Below the pieces are notes generated by a model. That model searched no databases and was not told where the DNA came from. It worked only from the letters and a program-made list of their open reading frames with translations. Shown one piece after another: positions 15,001 through 25,065 of a DNA stretch of 64,000 nucleotides. This stretch comes from Strix aluco (Eukaryota; Chordata; Aves; Strigiformes; Strigidae): the NCBI RefSeq assembly GCF_031877795.1, contig NC_133939.1, forward strand, positions 6,987,698 to 7,051,697, read 5' to 3'. Each line of letters opens with the position of its first letter. Position 1 is the first letter of the stretch. A program made the translations under genes and the position numbers.

Positions 15001-17346
15001 AGTCTGATGTCTATCTTTGTGCATGTATAGAAAGATATAGCTGGCCAAAGAGAGTCATATACTTCTGTGTGTGTTTCCAGCTTTCTAACTGATTTGTTGG
15101 CTTGGACACAGAATAGTGACTTGCAGATTCCCACCGTGAGTAAGTTACTGACTCATTGTGTAACTTTGAAAGTACTCCTTACTTTGTCCTACCCTTCAGA
15201 ATTGGGGGGAAATCTGCTGGAGGTCTGTAAGACTTGATTATTTTATACAAGTTTAGTTATTTTTTCCTAAATACTATTCAGGTCCTTTTTGCCTGGGTTG
15301 TCTCTGCTGGGAGACTGCTGAATTCCTGCAGACAGTAGCAATTCTGCCTTATATGAGAAACCATTTCTCTATCATAATCACTTCTGGAAAAAGAGAGATG
15401 GTTTCTTAGCAAAGCTTTGAACAACATGGAGTTGGAGTTCTTGGGTTTGGACTGAAGGCTAGCACGGATTACTTTTAGCAGTGCTCTGCTGTATTTCAAG
15501 CCAAAGACAATTTTGGGGGTTGTTTATAAAGACTGCTGCTTATCAGAAGATTAGTTTCACAAGAGGTAATTGATTCCAGGTTATACATGCACTTGCGTGC
15601 ACACTTCTGCTGTGCTCTGTCACTGCTCAGAGTTGAACTCGGATATAGGTACATCTACTTGTAGACACAGATTGTAACCATCAGATTGCTCCATTATAAT
15701 TGTAGAGTTATGCCAGCTTTCCTGACTGAATGTCCCAGAAACCTCTGCTCTAGTCTTGATATGGGCACAGAAAGCCAAGACCCTTAATTAGCTTTTGACT
15801 GAACCTTAATTAAGCCAAGCGTGTAGGGCATATGGCTGCCGTCTGCCTGCTGTCCAGGCTGGGAGGTTTTTGTGAAAGTGTCTTGCCATAAGCCTGGTGA
15901 CCACAGGGGGTGGCCAACAAGCATATACCAGCTCTCTGGAGCATACCTGGAATCTGCCATGGGCAAAACAAGCTCTGGTGTGTGAGGGGAAGGGCCCTAA
16001 AATGCTCTTTGAAGCACAGGCTCTGGAACACTGGATCCACCCTGCTGCGCACATACTGCTGTGCAGGTCCAGAGAGAAACCAGACTGCTCTGTGCACCTA
16101 TAGGTCTCTTCCTTTCTGTTAAATATACTCAGTTCTTACTACTGTGCTAATAAAACTCACTTGGGCATCTTGAACTGCCCCCTGCTGATCGAATACAGGA
16201 TTGAAGTGAGCCAGAACTTCAGCTGCTCTTCCACTGATACTTGAGCAAAGACCATTTTCCTTTCCTCTTTTCATAATGCTGTCTCCTGATGTCTTTTGTC
16301 ACAGGCCACTGAACAGCTGATGAGTGACATCCTACGGCAAGCGCTAGCTGTGGCATACCAGACAGCCCCTCACAACAGGTACAGCAGCTTGTTTCTTCTT
16401 GGACCACTTATGCCAGCACTAAGGGCTGAACTGCTTGAGGAATTGAGTCAGATTTTGTGTGGCTCCGACCATGTGAGTGAGGGAATTTATGAACTATATT
16501 CTGGGAAGACCCAAGCCTTATGAGGGGATTTGTCATCTCCTAGCAGTAGCAAAGGATGGAAACATAGACAACATTAAAAACAGGCAAGATTCTTTGGTGT
16601 TGTCATGTTCAAAGGCAGATGACCTGTTTCTACAGGGCCACATTGGAAGGACCTTCTCACTCTTTTCCATCTGAGGTTACTTTGTAGACGGCTTACCCAT
16701 GGCTCGCCAGAACTTAAACAACCTAAATAATCTCTTTTCTGTTTTACTGATATACTCTTTTTCTGGCTGAGATACCGAGTGATTTTTACGATAACGATTA
16801 GGCCACATTTTGGTTTCTGTTCAGCAGCATGATTTGGGATAGCTTGAAATTGAAAAAAGAGAACAGAACAAAACAAAATCAAAACACTAACGCTCTGAGA
16901 AAATGCTTAGGTTAAATACTTGCTTGTATGCAATATAGAAATGCTTATATAATATAGAAATGTTTATATAATATATATTAAATATATGTATATGTTATAT
17001 ATATCTATAGTCTGTGCTTAACTTCAGCACTTGATTTTCTTGTCCCAGTGCCCAAGATGTTTCTCCCAGTCATTTGAGAGTGGCTTTTTTGTGCTTTTCC
17101 TGTGTTGCTCTAACACAGGGGTGGATTTTGGGGTTTTTTTTATTCCCCCTGTTAGTAAATTTATTGACTTGCTGCTTTATGGACACGTGTCTTTTTATGT
17201 ATTATAACAGCATCTCTGATGCCTTCATTCCCGGCAGGACTCCAAGAGAGATCACAGTGATGAATATTCACAAAGCCATCTGTAATATTCCCTTTCTTGA
17301 CTTCCTCACAAACAAACATATGAAGATACTAAATGAGGAACAATGA
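1..17346 (+). CDS. YEATS2: YEATS2, 3' half (15 coding exons, 5' end outside window)
   Basis: Scaffold and acetyl-lysine-reading subunit of the ATAC histone acetyltransferase complex, acting in the nucleus; the YEATS domain itself is upstream of the window. Joined coding exons: 3-33, 651-766, 1868-2023, 2737-2910, 4299-4497, 7118-7249, 7497-7595, 8612-8723, 9962-10035, 11125-11204, 12156-12357, 13736-13962, 14816-14890, 16305-16378, 17238-17346. All phases join and the reading frame stays open for about 619 codons. The first two thirds is a Ser/Thr/Gly/Gln-rich low-complexity region (for example LTYTSYILKQTPQGTFLVGQ). The end is the strongly conserved C-terminal region with VEQYYSWNIGKRRAAEWQRA, HWCRCHGYTPPDPE and AICNIPFLDFLTNKHM, which in the family contains a histone-fold segment that pairs with NC2-beta. 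Identification rests on remembered human YEATS2, which matches nearly exon for exon. Confidence 0.97.
651..766 (+). CDS. YEATS2: YEATS2 exon b
   Basis: Acceptor ttacag, donor GTCAGT. Enters in phase 1 and leaves in phase 0. Encodes LQSGSSTNS, a five-glycine run made of pure GGA codons, then TQSTSSNLSQHLTYTSYILK and QTPQ. An in-frame alternative acceptor (ctccag at 653-658) would drop two or three codons. Confidence 0.93.
1868..2023 (+). CDS. YEATS2: YEATS2 exon c
   Basis: Acceptor ggaacag, donor GTAAGA, phase 0 on both sides, 52 codons. Begins GTFLVGQPSPQSSGKQLTPA and ends LKVITGQKTALFTQ, closely matching the family. Confidence 0.96.
2737..2910 (+). CDS. YEATS2: YEATS2 exon d
   Basis: Acceptor ttcaaag, donor GTGAGA, phase 0/0, 58 codons. 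Contains AAPSGQTSLVKISDGSIK and SKPGTTVLRVSGGVITTAAA. Confidence 0.96.
4299..4497 (+). CDS. YEATS2: YEATS2 exon e
   Basis: Acceptor catgcag, donor GTATTA, enters in phase 0 and leaves in phase 1. Contains a serine run (AGSSSSSSGTPAAR), then TSGQQHQICISQ and a Thr/Val-rich end PTPVAGKAAVSG. This is the least conserved exon of the set. Confidence 0.92.
7118..7249 (+). CDS. YEATS2: YEATS2 exon f
   Basis: Acceptor cttgcag, donor GTAAAG, phase 1/1. Encodes LLKIHSNQSSPQQAVLTVPS and GGVQTILMPMNK, one of the clearest YEATS2 matches. Confidence 0.97.
7497..7595 (+). CDS. YEATS2: YEATS2 exon g
   Basis: Strong pyrimidine tract and cttcag acceptor, donor GTAACA, phase 1/1. Encodes VIQSLSTSKVSAVSAVTAAS and PSPSPASITK, a proline/serine linker. 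Confidence 0.94.
8612..8723 (+). CDS. YEATS2: YEATS2 exon h
   Basis: Acceptor tttgaag, donor GTAATT, enters in phase 1 and leaves in phase 2. Encodes VKMEPDSTGQNCNSVGTQEG and VKTEESSELGNYVI. VKMEP and VKTEE resemble sumoylation-type psi-K-x-E sites, which is inference only. Confidence 0.95.
9962..10035 (+). CDS. YEATS2: YEATS2 exon i
   Basis: Acceptor cccttgcag, donor GTAAGC, phase 2 to 1. Encodes IEYLENIQQLLTAIVKKVPL and IAEK. The split codon at the 5' junction reads AAC (Asn), where remembered human has Lys. Confidence 0.95.
11125..11204 (+). CDS. YEATS2: YEATS2 exon j
   Basis: Acceptor ttctag, donor GTAATC, phase 1 to 0. Encodes NEDASSFCASSVEQYYSWNI followed by GKRRAAE, the start of the conserved C-terminal block. 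Confidence 0.97.
12156..12357 (+). CDS. YEATS2: YEATS2 exon k
   Basis: Acceptor gtcatag, donor GTGAGT, phase 0 to 1. Encodes WQRAMTVRKILQEIIEKHPR, then HVVHWCRCHGYTPPDPETLR and EDVLTQIDSEP. The Cys-His cluster HWCRCH is conserved in the family. Confidence 0.98.
13736..13962 (+). CDS. YEATS2: YEATS2 exon l
   Basis: Acceptor ttttcag. Phase 1 to 0. Encodes ECPSSYSSGEELCRKLEELQ, an acidic stretch, INIKKEQEEKQEE-like sequence, and EFVRDTAEK. The donor used must be the poor site GTGCAT at 13963, because that is what joins to IGISFQP in frame; a better-looking GTAAAT lies 8 bases on and breaks the frame (see findings). Confidence 0.93.
14816..14890 (+). CDS. YEATS2: YEATS2 exon m
   Basis: Acceptor tttatag, donor GTAAGA, phase 0/0, 25 codons: IGISFQPAEVQKNVYASVIE and DMILK. 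Confidence 0.96.
16305..16378 (+). CDS. YEATS2: YEATS2 exon n
   Basis: Acceptor gtcacag, donor GTACAG, phase 0 to 2. Encodes ATEQLMSDILRQALAVAYQT and APHN, a helix of the C-terminal fold. Confidence 0.96.
17238..17346 (+). CDS. YEATS2: YEATS2 last coding exon
   Basis: Acceptor ccggcag, enters in phase 2. Encodes TPREITVMNIHKAICNIPFL and DFLTNKHMKILNEEQ, then TGA at 17344-17346. The end matches the expected C terminus of YEATS2. Confidence 0.97.
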
Positions 17347-18627
17347 AATAGAGCAGAGAAGATGCTACAGGAAAGGTGGATTTATGACTGAAGTTGGGTT
17401 GACAAATCCAGTATTTCTATAGGACACAATTACATACATTTATAACATTGGGCTACTAGATTGTTACCTCCAATTAAAGATGCACCTTAATGCAACAAAA
17501 TGATGCTCTGTTCCAAATCAAGTTGTTAAATGTCAGTGTTTACTTGGTAAGTGTATGTTCAGTGGCTGAACAAACATTGTCAGTTTGCATCGAGTTGCTA
17601 GCTGTGAGAGACTCCACAGGCCTGGTCCCTCTGAGACAGCTGTATTGATGAGATATAACTTTTTTTTTTTAAGAAAAGAAATTATGTTTTTTGGTGCAGT
17701 CTACGTACAAGTTGGTGTCCCCATGCAGTGGGCAGAACAGTTGCTTTGGCACTCTGAATATAAGAAAAGTCAAATGCAGCTTTTAAAGGTGGGCCATTTG
17801 AGTAGATGGGTGGGTTTATTGGTTAGGTTTGGCTGGGGGGGAGCAGAAAGCTGATGGCTGCAACAAATTCTGCCAGTCCTGTTTGAGCATGATGTATGTG
17901 ACTGAGAACACAGCTGGGTAGGCTTATCGTTAGCTTATGCAGCTACGTATCACCTAACCAAATTCCTTGCCTCTCTAGAGGTGTCAGATGCCACCTTTAT
18001 CACCTCAGAAAGGGTAGACTGGCACATGCTCAGTCAAGATGAGCAAACCATGGTCAGGCTTGGGAAGATTTGGCTGACCACTTGTCCTGCATGGGAAAGG
18101 AGAGGAGCAAGGACAGTATTCCATGTTTGTGGGCTTGGACTGGCTGAAACCCTTTGCTTGCCCAGTGAGTGCCTCCTCGGGCTGCCAGGAGGTTTAGAGT
18201 GTGTTGGAGGGCAGGTGGCCAGCTGTGTTGTACAAGTCTTTATGTTTTGACAGCATTCACTAATGATCAGCTTGGACTGTGAAATGCTGTGGGAGCAGCA
18301 CCACTTTGGCTTAAGTTCTGCTCAACACAGGCCTGATAGGATCAAAAAATCAGAGATTTGCTGCTTTTGGGGAGCTCCTCTGATGTCTTGACTGCAGGAA
18401 TAAGTTCTGCTACTAACCCCAGCACTTACCTGTCTCAGGAACATCACTGATGTAGGAGACATGTCTGCAGCCTGGCTATCAACACCTTGCTGAAGAAGGC
18501 TTTGCTGACAACATCCTGACCACCCCACATCCACCACCCCTTTGTCCTGCCCCATGGGTGCTTGCTAGTAGTGTGAATAAGCCATTGTAAAGTTGGTGGG
18601 ACTCCTGTTGGACTGTCAGGGTGCTTG

Positions 18628-18840
18628 TTTTGTGAGGCAGTGCTGTCATGTGGGTTGAGCATGGGTCAAACAGCCAGAACCTCCAATGCGCTGATCTCAG
18701 CTGGGTCTCTGATCTGCTGCATGGCCTTTGATTTAATCACTCTGTGCCTCAGTTTCCCCATCTCTGAGCATGGGGAGCAGGATACCTACCTCACAGGGGT
18801 GTACTGAGGCCTCGCTCTTGTTGGTGCCGTGCTTTGACAA
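18628..18840 (+). repeat. MIR-like (CORE-SINE/L2-tail) element in the YEATS2 3'UTR
   Basis: The stretch follows the MIR consensus as I remember it. A tRNA/core-like part (catgtgggttgagcatgggt ... ctgatctcagctgggtctct) is followed by the hallmark 3' part cctcagtttccccatct, then catggggagcaggatacc, tacctcacagggg and a degenerate tail. It is in sense orientation with the gene. Copies of this age are scarce in birds. Assignment is from memory of the consensus. Confidence 0.6.
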
Positions 18841-19978
18841 TACAAAGCCTTTTATAAACATTAAACTACAGTTATCTTTCCTGGCCTGGGGTAGGAACAG
18901 AAATCTTCAAAATGTTATCTTTTGGTGCTTTTTTGGGGCTAGAAGACAGGTGATGGTAACTCCAGTAGTGTGCAGGATCTGTGGAAGATGGTTCAGTTAG
19001 TGGTTTCAGGCTTCCAAGGAGAGTAGCGTAGGTTTGATGCAGTTCTTAAACTGAAGAGGGTACTGTGTACCTCAGATGAGGCGCTGCCTGTCTTCACCTT
19101 TTAAAATTAGGGTCTGCAGGAAGGCCCCTCTCAGTTCATCAGAGCTAACGGGGAGTTACAGTTCGCTTGAATATAAGAGTTGGCAGAACCTGACCCTTGA
19201 ATCTAGGAAGTGGGACCAGTGGATGAAATCCAAACAGCGTTCAGAGAAGGACTTAAATGCCCCCTAGAAAGGGCATTTCAGATGCTCTGGATTCAAAAGA
19301 TAATCCTGACTTGCTCGGATGAGCTGAGTGCAGGATTGCCTGCACGAGTAAAGCGCACAGCTTAGTCCTGACAGTTTTTCAGCTGAGGTCAGTGTGAAGG
19401 AGTCGAGCAGTGGTGATTTTGTTTGAGCTCAGTGTTGAGAGTCGGGAGGAATCCAGGTAGCTGGGGAACTGCAGGCCCCACGCTTTGTTTGTAGGCTGTA
19501 GTGAACTCAAAGTGCATACTGCTTTCAGGCGCCTCTGTACACAGCTTTTACAAAAGAGAAGGGCATTTTCAAGATATCTGTTGCTATTGCTATGACAGCC
19601 TGCAGGTTGTATGGGAACAGCCTCTTGGGCAAACTCAGTCATGCTATGATCTTCTGCAATGACACATGCATTTCCAGCCCCCGTCTCTTGTGGGCTTAGT
19701 TTCTGGGATTTTGATACACCCAGATCAGCTCTTGAGGATGCAAGAGCTCATCTTTGGGCATCTGTTTGCAAATTGTGGCTTCCTTGCCTGTGTCCTGCTT
19801 TTCTGTGAGGAATGGAGTTTCAGAATGAGTCCTGAACCTGGCCCTGAAGCAGGCAGGTAATGCCCCTTGTTCTTAATGGGGTTCTTGCAGAGGAGATCTA
19901 TTGCTACATTTCTGAGCAACCACAGGTTATTCTCCTAGGAGATGCTGTATTAATAATATATAAAGTTTGCTGAAGAAA

Positions 19979-19984
19979 AATAAA
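19979..19984 (+). terminator. Candidate proximal polyadenylation signal of YEATS2
   Basis: AATAAA in the 3'UTR, about 2.6 kb after the stop. It would give a shorter transcript than the distal signal. Confidence 0.4.
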
Positions 19985-20351
19985 CGTGTTAAAAGCAGAT
20001 AGAAAATAACACATTTGGTTAGTCCTTCAGATATAGAAAACATTTGCAACGAGTTCTTTGAATTTTGAAAAGTGGTGGGAGAAAAATTTGTTGGCGAGAA
20101 GTTCCTGTGGGAATTGCTTGGAGATGAGTTAGAGGTTGTGGAATTTCATGCACCCGTTCAGGTGTGTGTGGAACGCTACAGATAATATGGTGTGTTAAAA
20201 TGTTACGGTATATTTCTCTGGCTTTCTAAAGAGTCTTGATACAAGTTAAAGATCTCTTCACAAATATTGCCCCTATTTGTAATGCTGAGTGTTTAAATCC
20301 TTCATGTTATCTGTATTATACTGTATAATTGTGTAAGATACGTATGTTTAC

Positions 20352-20357
20352 AATAAA
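20352..20357 (+). terminator. Candidate distal polyadenylation signal of YEATS2
   Basis: AATAAA within caataaattctttt, followed within 20-50 bases by T- and GT-rich sequence (tgtgctaggattgtcttgac), the usual arrangement for 3' end formation. Confidence 0.6.
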
Positions 20358-20375
20358 TTCTTTTATTAGCTGTGC

Positions 20376-23150
20376 TAGGATTGTCTTGACTGTCACCTGT
20401 CACTTGAAATTTCTCCAAATCCACAATTTTTGTGTGCTCTATATATTCAGAATGTTTTTGTTAGTTCTGGGTAAAAATTGGTAGTTAGGGAATTGATCTG
20501 AAAGAAAAGGTAATTTTTCCCTTTTCTAGTTATTTTAAAGAGCTCTTGGTTTTGGAGGTTGGGGGAAGGGAAGGCAGGAGCTCAGCAAGCTTAGCTCCTC
20601 CAACTTCATCCTCCAGAACAGCCTGTTTAAACAGCAAGTAATTGGCTTGTGTGGAAGATTGAAAAGCAGGGTGGGTTGATGCTGGCTGGCTGCCAGACGC
20701 CCACCCAGCCTCTCTCACTCCCCTTCAGCAGAACAGGGGGAGGAAGTAAGATGAAAAAGCTTGTGGGTCAAGATAAAAACAGGGACATTGTGTACCAATT
20801 ACTGTCATAGGCAAAACAGACTCAACCTGGGGAAAATTTATTGCCAGTTAGAATAGAGTTGAATGGTGAGAAACAAAGACGGAAAGCCTCACCTTTCTCC
20901 ATCATGCCTTTTTTCCTAAGACTTGACTTCAGTCCTCCATTCCTGACCCCCACCTCCTCTCACTCCGCGAGAGGCACAGGGGAATGGGGGGTTGCCCTTA
21001 CCAGTCCCTCTTTGCCAGTCCTTCTCCTCCCTTTCTGAAGCTCTCTGGCTCCCCTGAGGGGCTCAGCTCCCTCGGCTGCCCCAGGGCCACTGGAACTGTC
21101 TGTGTCCAGCATGGGGCAGCCCCGGCCTCACCGCACAGAGACCCCACAGCCCCACTGCCAGCGCCTGGGCACCCAGTACAAAAAGAAATTGAAAAAATAA
21201 AATAAAATTTAACTTATCCATTTTCCTCAGGCTGTGGGGAGGAATCATGGGTGTCTGTGAGCAGACTTAATGCTCCGTTCTCTTTCAAAATACTGCAGAA
21301 CTCATTTCTACTAAATCCGATAAAATTGCCTCCCAAAGAAGCTCACAGTACAATGCCTTTACACCGCCAGAGCCAAACAAATGACAATGACGTGGCCAAG
21401 AGAGGCTGACTGCACCCTGGGCTGGGCCCTTGACACAAACCCCCTGATGCCTCCTCTCATGGCTGCTGTGGCCCTGCCCTCATCTACATGAACACATCTC
21501 TGGGATGTGGCGGTCAGCTGCGGAGTGCCCAGGACCATCCCCTTCAGAAATGAAGGTATTTGCACGCAGAGCTGGCACGGGAGCAAGTGGTGTGTCTGGG
21601 TCCCAGGGTGCAGTCTTGGTGACACCAAAGCCTCTGCCACCAGGAACAAGGGATCATCCATCCCTTCTGTGCCATCTCTGCCCTGAAAGCAAACACGGCC
21701 TCTCCGGGCTCCATGGCACCAACATCCATTTGTGGCAAATCAGGCTGGTCCCTGGGATCTACATTACTGCAGTGGCCAAGATAAAGAAAATTGGTGTGAG
21801 TAAGAGGTGATGGGCTTGCATCTGATTGTTCAACCTTCAAGAAATTAGTGCAATGTGAAGAGAAACATGCAGTTTATGAAAGCAGGGAAATCACTGATGT
21901 GCTGCTTGTGAACTTTTCAAGTTCAGGTAATGAGAACTGTCCTGAGTAATGGAGTATTTCCCACACCAGAGCTTCACCTGAGCATGTGGAAGGGCAGGTG
22001 TTCACAGCTGCCTGGCACAGTGGGTGCAGCTGGCACAAAACTCACTCTCAGCATCCCAACAGACCAGGTGCCAGCAAGATGGAATGAAACAAGCAAGTTT
22101 AGTGTCACCCTATAGGTAGTAAATTATAATGTGTCAGGTGTAAAACCTTCCTTTTAAAGGACATTTCTTTATGTGTCAAATAACCCTTGTTTGCAGTGTG
22201 ATTCAGTTGGAAAGCCTTGATGAACTTAGACATGAACCCAGAGCAACTGGGAAGACAAACCCTAGTGTGAGAGCAATGTTGGAAGCAGTCCTGGTATCGT
22301 GACTCCCTGAAGCCTGCAAAACCTGTGTAGATTTGCCTTCTTCAGAGGAACTTGGTGTGTTACCTTTCAATTTGACTGAGGCAGGCACTTACCATGCAAA
22401 ATCAGGTATGTTGCATCAACAGCCAATTGCAATGGTAAGTACCTGCTTGGTTTTCCTTCCATTCATCCCTCCTGTAGTTGGAGCCAGGAACAGCTCATGA
22501 GCCTTTGGCTTTCTCCTGGAAGTCTCTGAGGCATAGCTAGAAGAGCTGGCATCGCACTATCTAGGGAAGCTGGTTGTACCTTCAGCATCTTCACTCACCG
22601 AAATGTTCTTGCAATGATCTCTGTTAAAATTCAAAGCTAGCACCATTTTCCCATGATCTGTGTGAGAAGACAGAGTGAAACTGTGGTGAAACACAAGTTG
22701 CCTGTCCCCTTCTGTTAACAAGCACATTGTGGGCACCACTGAAAGGGAGTCTTGAGAGCATGGCACCTGCATCAGAGTGGATCTAGCCCCTGTGTTCGAT
22801 AGTGAATGTAGCAAATTGGTATCATTGGTTCATCCTCTTTTCCCCTTCACGTTGATGGACTGCTTGCTGAATGGTTTGCTTTCCCTTTGAAAATGTTGGA
22901 GAAAAATCCCGTAAGCGATTATGAATTCTGCAGAGCAATAGCTTTCCTTTGGAAAGCAGTTGCACTTTCAAATCAGCAGTTAGGCCACAGCTTGAAATGT
23001 GCCTTGGAAGTCATTCTTGCTGGGGGTCTGTGCCTGTGGATAAGCTTGAGGAGTAACAGATTGACTGCTGATGGCTGTGAATGCAGTCGGGCATCTCCCT
23101 GATAGGGTGTCCTGTGTGTGCAGCTGTGTGAGAGAAATGCAGTGGCAAAT
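20376..23150. other. Intergenic stretch between convergent YEATS2 and MAP6D1
   Basis: No gene supported. 20930-21215 is a GC-rich block listed separately. The rest is unique-looking sequence with only short chance open frames. Confidence 0.6.
20930..21215 (+). repeat. Possible retroposed fragment with A-rich end
   Basis: A GC-rich block (ccccagggccactggaactg; ctgccagcgcctgggcaccc) ends abruptly in an A-rich tail (aaaaagaaattgaaaaaata). The contrast and tail suggest a retroposed copy, but I cannot name the family and see no target-site duplication. Confidence 0.25.
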
Positions 23151-24987
23151 TGATTACCCAAGGGTTATGTTTTACAACAAAAAAAATTTGGGAAAGAACC
23201 AATAGCCAAAATACATTTTAATTTATTAAATTAAACCAGTCCATTTGATAAAATACAAGCTTATTATATTACCAGTTTGTTTACAACTGGGTTGATTTTT
23301 TTTTTAAGAAATACAGTGAATTAAGAAGAGAAACTGAATAGACAATTTATCCTTTTTTTCTTCTTTTTTTCTTTTTTTTTTTTTCTGTTAATAAAGTCCA
23401 GGATTTAAATGAACTTAAATTCTTTGAACAAAACCGTTAAAAACATTATAAAGAGATTAAACAAGCAGATTGAATTCTTAGAAACATCTAACATGCAAAA
23501 CCTGTAGTACAGTTTGAATGTTTCAAATGAATTTCCAGAAAAATGCATCTCCTGAAAAATTATTTTGGCAAGCACTGGTATTACTGTACGTTCCTCTGGG
23601 AATTATCGGCAATGCATACGTGTTTGCAGAGTCCCCAGAGTTCATTAAATTTGCCTTAGACTTCAGCTAGTAAGAAGGTTAAGAAAAAAATTCTCCTGTG
23701 TTACAGTCTATTTCATTACAGATGAATGAATAACTGATCAGTGTTCAAGTCTGAGGATAGTTTCCTTTCATTCTAGCCAACGCATTTGTGTGTTGCAAAC
23801 ACATAAAGTAAAAGTTTTTCAATTTCTTCCCCCAAAATAATTAGTAAAACCATGAAATAAGCAGTAGACTAATTATATTGCATAAGTTGTTGCAATAGAA
23901 ACTGTAAACCCACTACAGTCTCGATGAACAAAGGCTAAAAAATGTTTTCTTAAAACACACGTACCTCAGCAAAAGTTAAATGCACACCAATCTAAAAAAA
24001 TTAGCTTCAGAATAATGATACTTAAAATGGCCTATCTTAAAAATGAAGGATGTCTTACATTCTACGTTACATTTTTTCTTTAAGAAGAGTTTCTAAATAA
24101 CATTCGCTTCTGGTTGTTCCTAGCATTAGCATTACCAATATACAGGCAATAATTTAGGAATTTCAAGGCAATATTTTCCACCTTGCATATGCAAAGAGGT
24201 AACATTTATTAAAAGTATAAGCATGTCCTTTTCATTAAAGGATCACAAATTGCTTTAGGTAAAATCCATATACAATATTTACACTCACCCTAACAGCTAT
24301 ACAAATTACATAAATATCTTAGATCCTCTGGAGCCTGGTAGGTGCCTAGCTGACTCTGTCCATGCAATCCACTCCCAACCAGGCTGGTGCATTGCTGTCA
24401 GGGCTGTCTCCCAAAGTTGAGTCCCCTCTTGCTCCTGTGTCAGTTTGGAGCAGTTCAGAAGTTCTGGAAGTCCAGACCAGCCTCTCTGATGCTATGGTTC
24501 CTGGTGATGTCACTTGAGGTCCTACTTCAAAACCCTTCAAGAAGCTCAGAAGTCAGCCAGACACTCCCTGTCTTTCACTGGCCTACTTAGAGGGTGCTGC
24601 TAAATAAGACTCTTTTTGGTTTTAATTATCCATCCCACTTGTGATTGTTTTCCCTCCCACCCTGTGTAGTTAAGCGTAGGGATGTTGCCCGCAGTACTGC
24701 CTTTGCTGCCCAAAGTCAATCTCCTAATGTGACGCCAGCTGGCAGAGTAATGAACCTGCTCCTGTGAGAAACTAGGTCACTCCTCGCAGCGTGTTTTGCC
24801 AGTTCTGAACCAAGCGCTTTGCGGTTTGTTGTGTTAACAGAAAGTGTGTGTGCATATCATTAATCACTGGAGCTGTTTTTGATAATACCGGTTCTTTGAT
24901 CTTAACACTCCTCATGAAAATTGCATAGTGATACTTCTTAACAGAAACACTGCGTTTAAGCTGCCTGGGTGTGAGGAGGGTCCAGGT
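23150..24987 (-). other. MAP6D1: Probable MAP6D1 3' untranslated region
   Basis: Markedly AT-rich sequence directly downstream of the MAP6D1 stop. On the minus strand AATAAA signals occur at 24205-24210 and 23222-23227, either of which could end the transcript. The extent is inferred. Confidence 0.5.
23222..23227 (-). terminator. Candidate distal polyadenylation signal of MAP6D1
   Basis: AATAAA on the minus strand near the far edge of the AT-rich block. The alternative at 24205-24210 is closer to the stop. Confidence 0.35.
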
Positions 24988-25065
24988 TCACACGTTGAGG
25001 ATCCGTGACGGCGCCTGGAAAACAGCAGAAGGGTTGGGGGAGAACCTGGTCTTCACCTCTGGGAT
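24988..25065 (-). CDS. MAP6D1: MAP6D1 last coding exon
   Basis: Minus-strand acceptor ccccactag, phase 0, 25 codons plus TGA at 24990-24988. Encodes IPEVKTRFSPNPSAVFQAPS and RILNV, nearly identical to the remembered mammalian C terminus. Confidence 0.94.
   Translation of the reverse strand: MPEVKTRFSPNPSAVFQAPSRILNV

Larger units (their letters stand above)
34..17237 (+). other. YEATS2 introns
   Basis: Fourteen introns of 247 bases to about 2.6 kb. The largest (4498-7117) is AT-rich unique sequence in which I see no gene or recognisable repeat. Simple sequence in these introns includes a 19-T run at 1491-1509, a short CA tract near 7995-8007, an A/T block near 10437-10460, and a TA-rich stretch at about 16935-17010. 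No other coding exon was supported in any of them. Confidence 0.8.
17347..20375 (+). other. YEATS2: YEATS2 3' untranslated region
   Basis: About 3 kb between the stop codon and the last good polyadenylation signal. No open frame in it resembles a protein. It holds a MIR-like SINE at about 18628-18840. The length is inferred from the signals, and an earlier end is possible. Confidence 0.7.
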
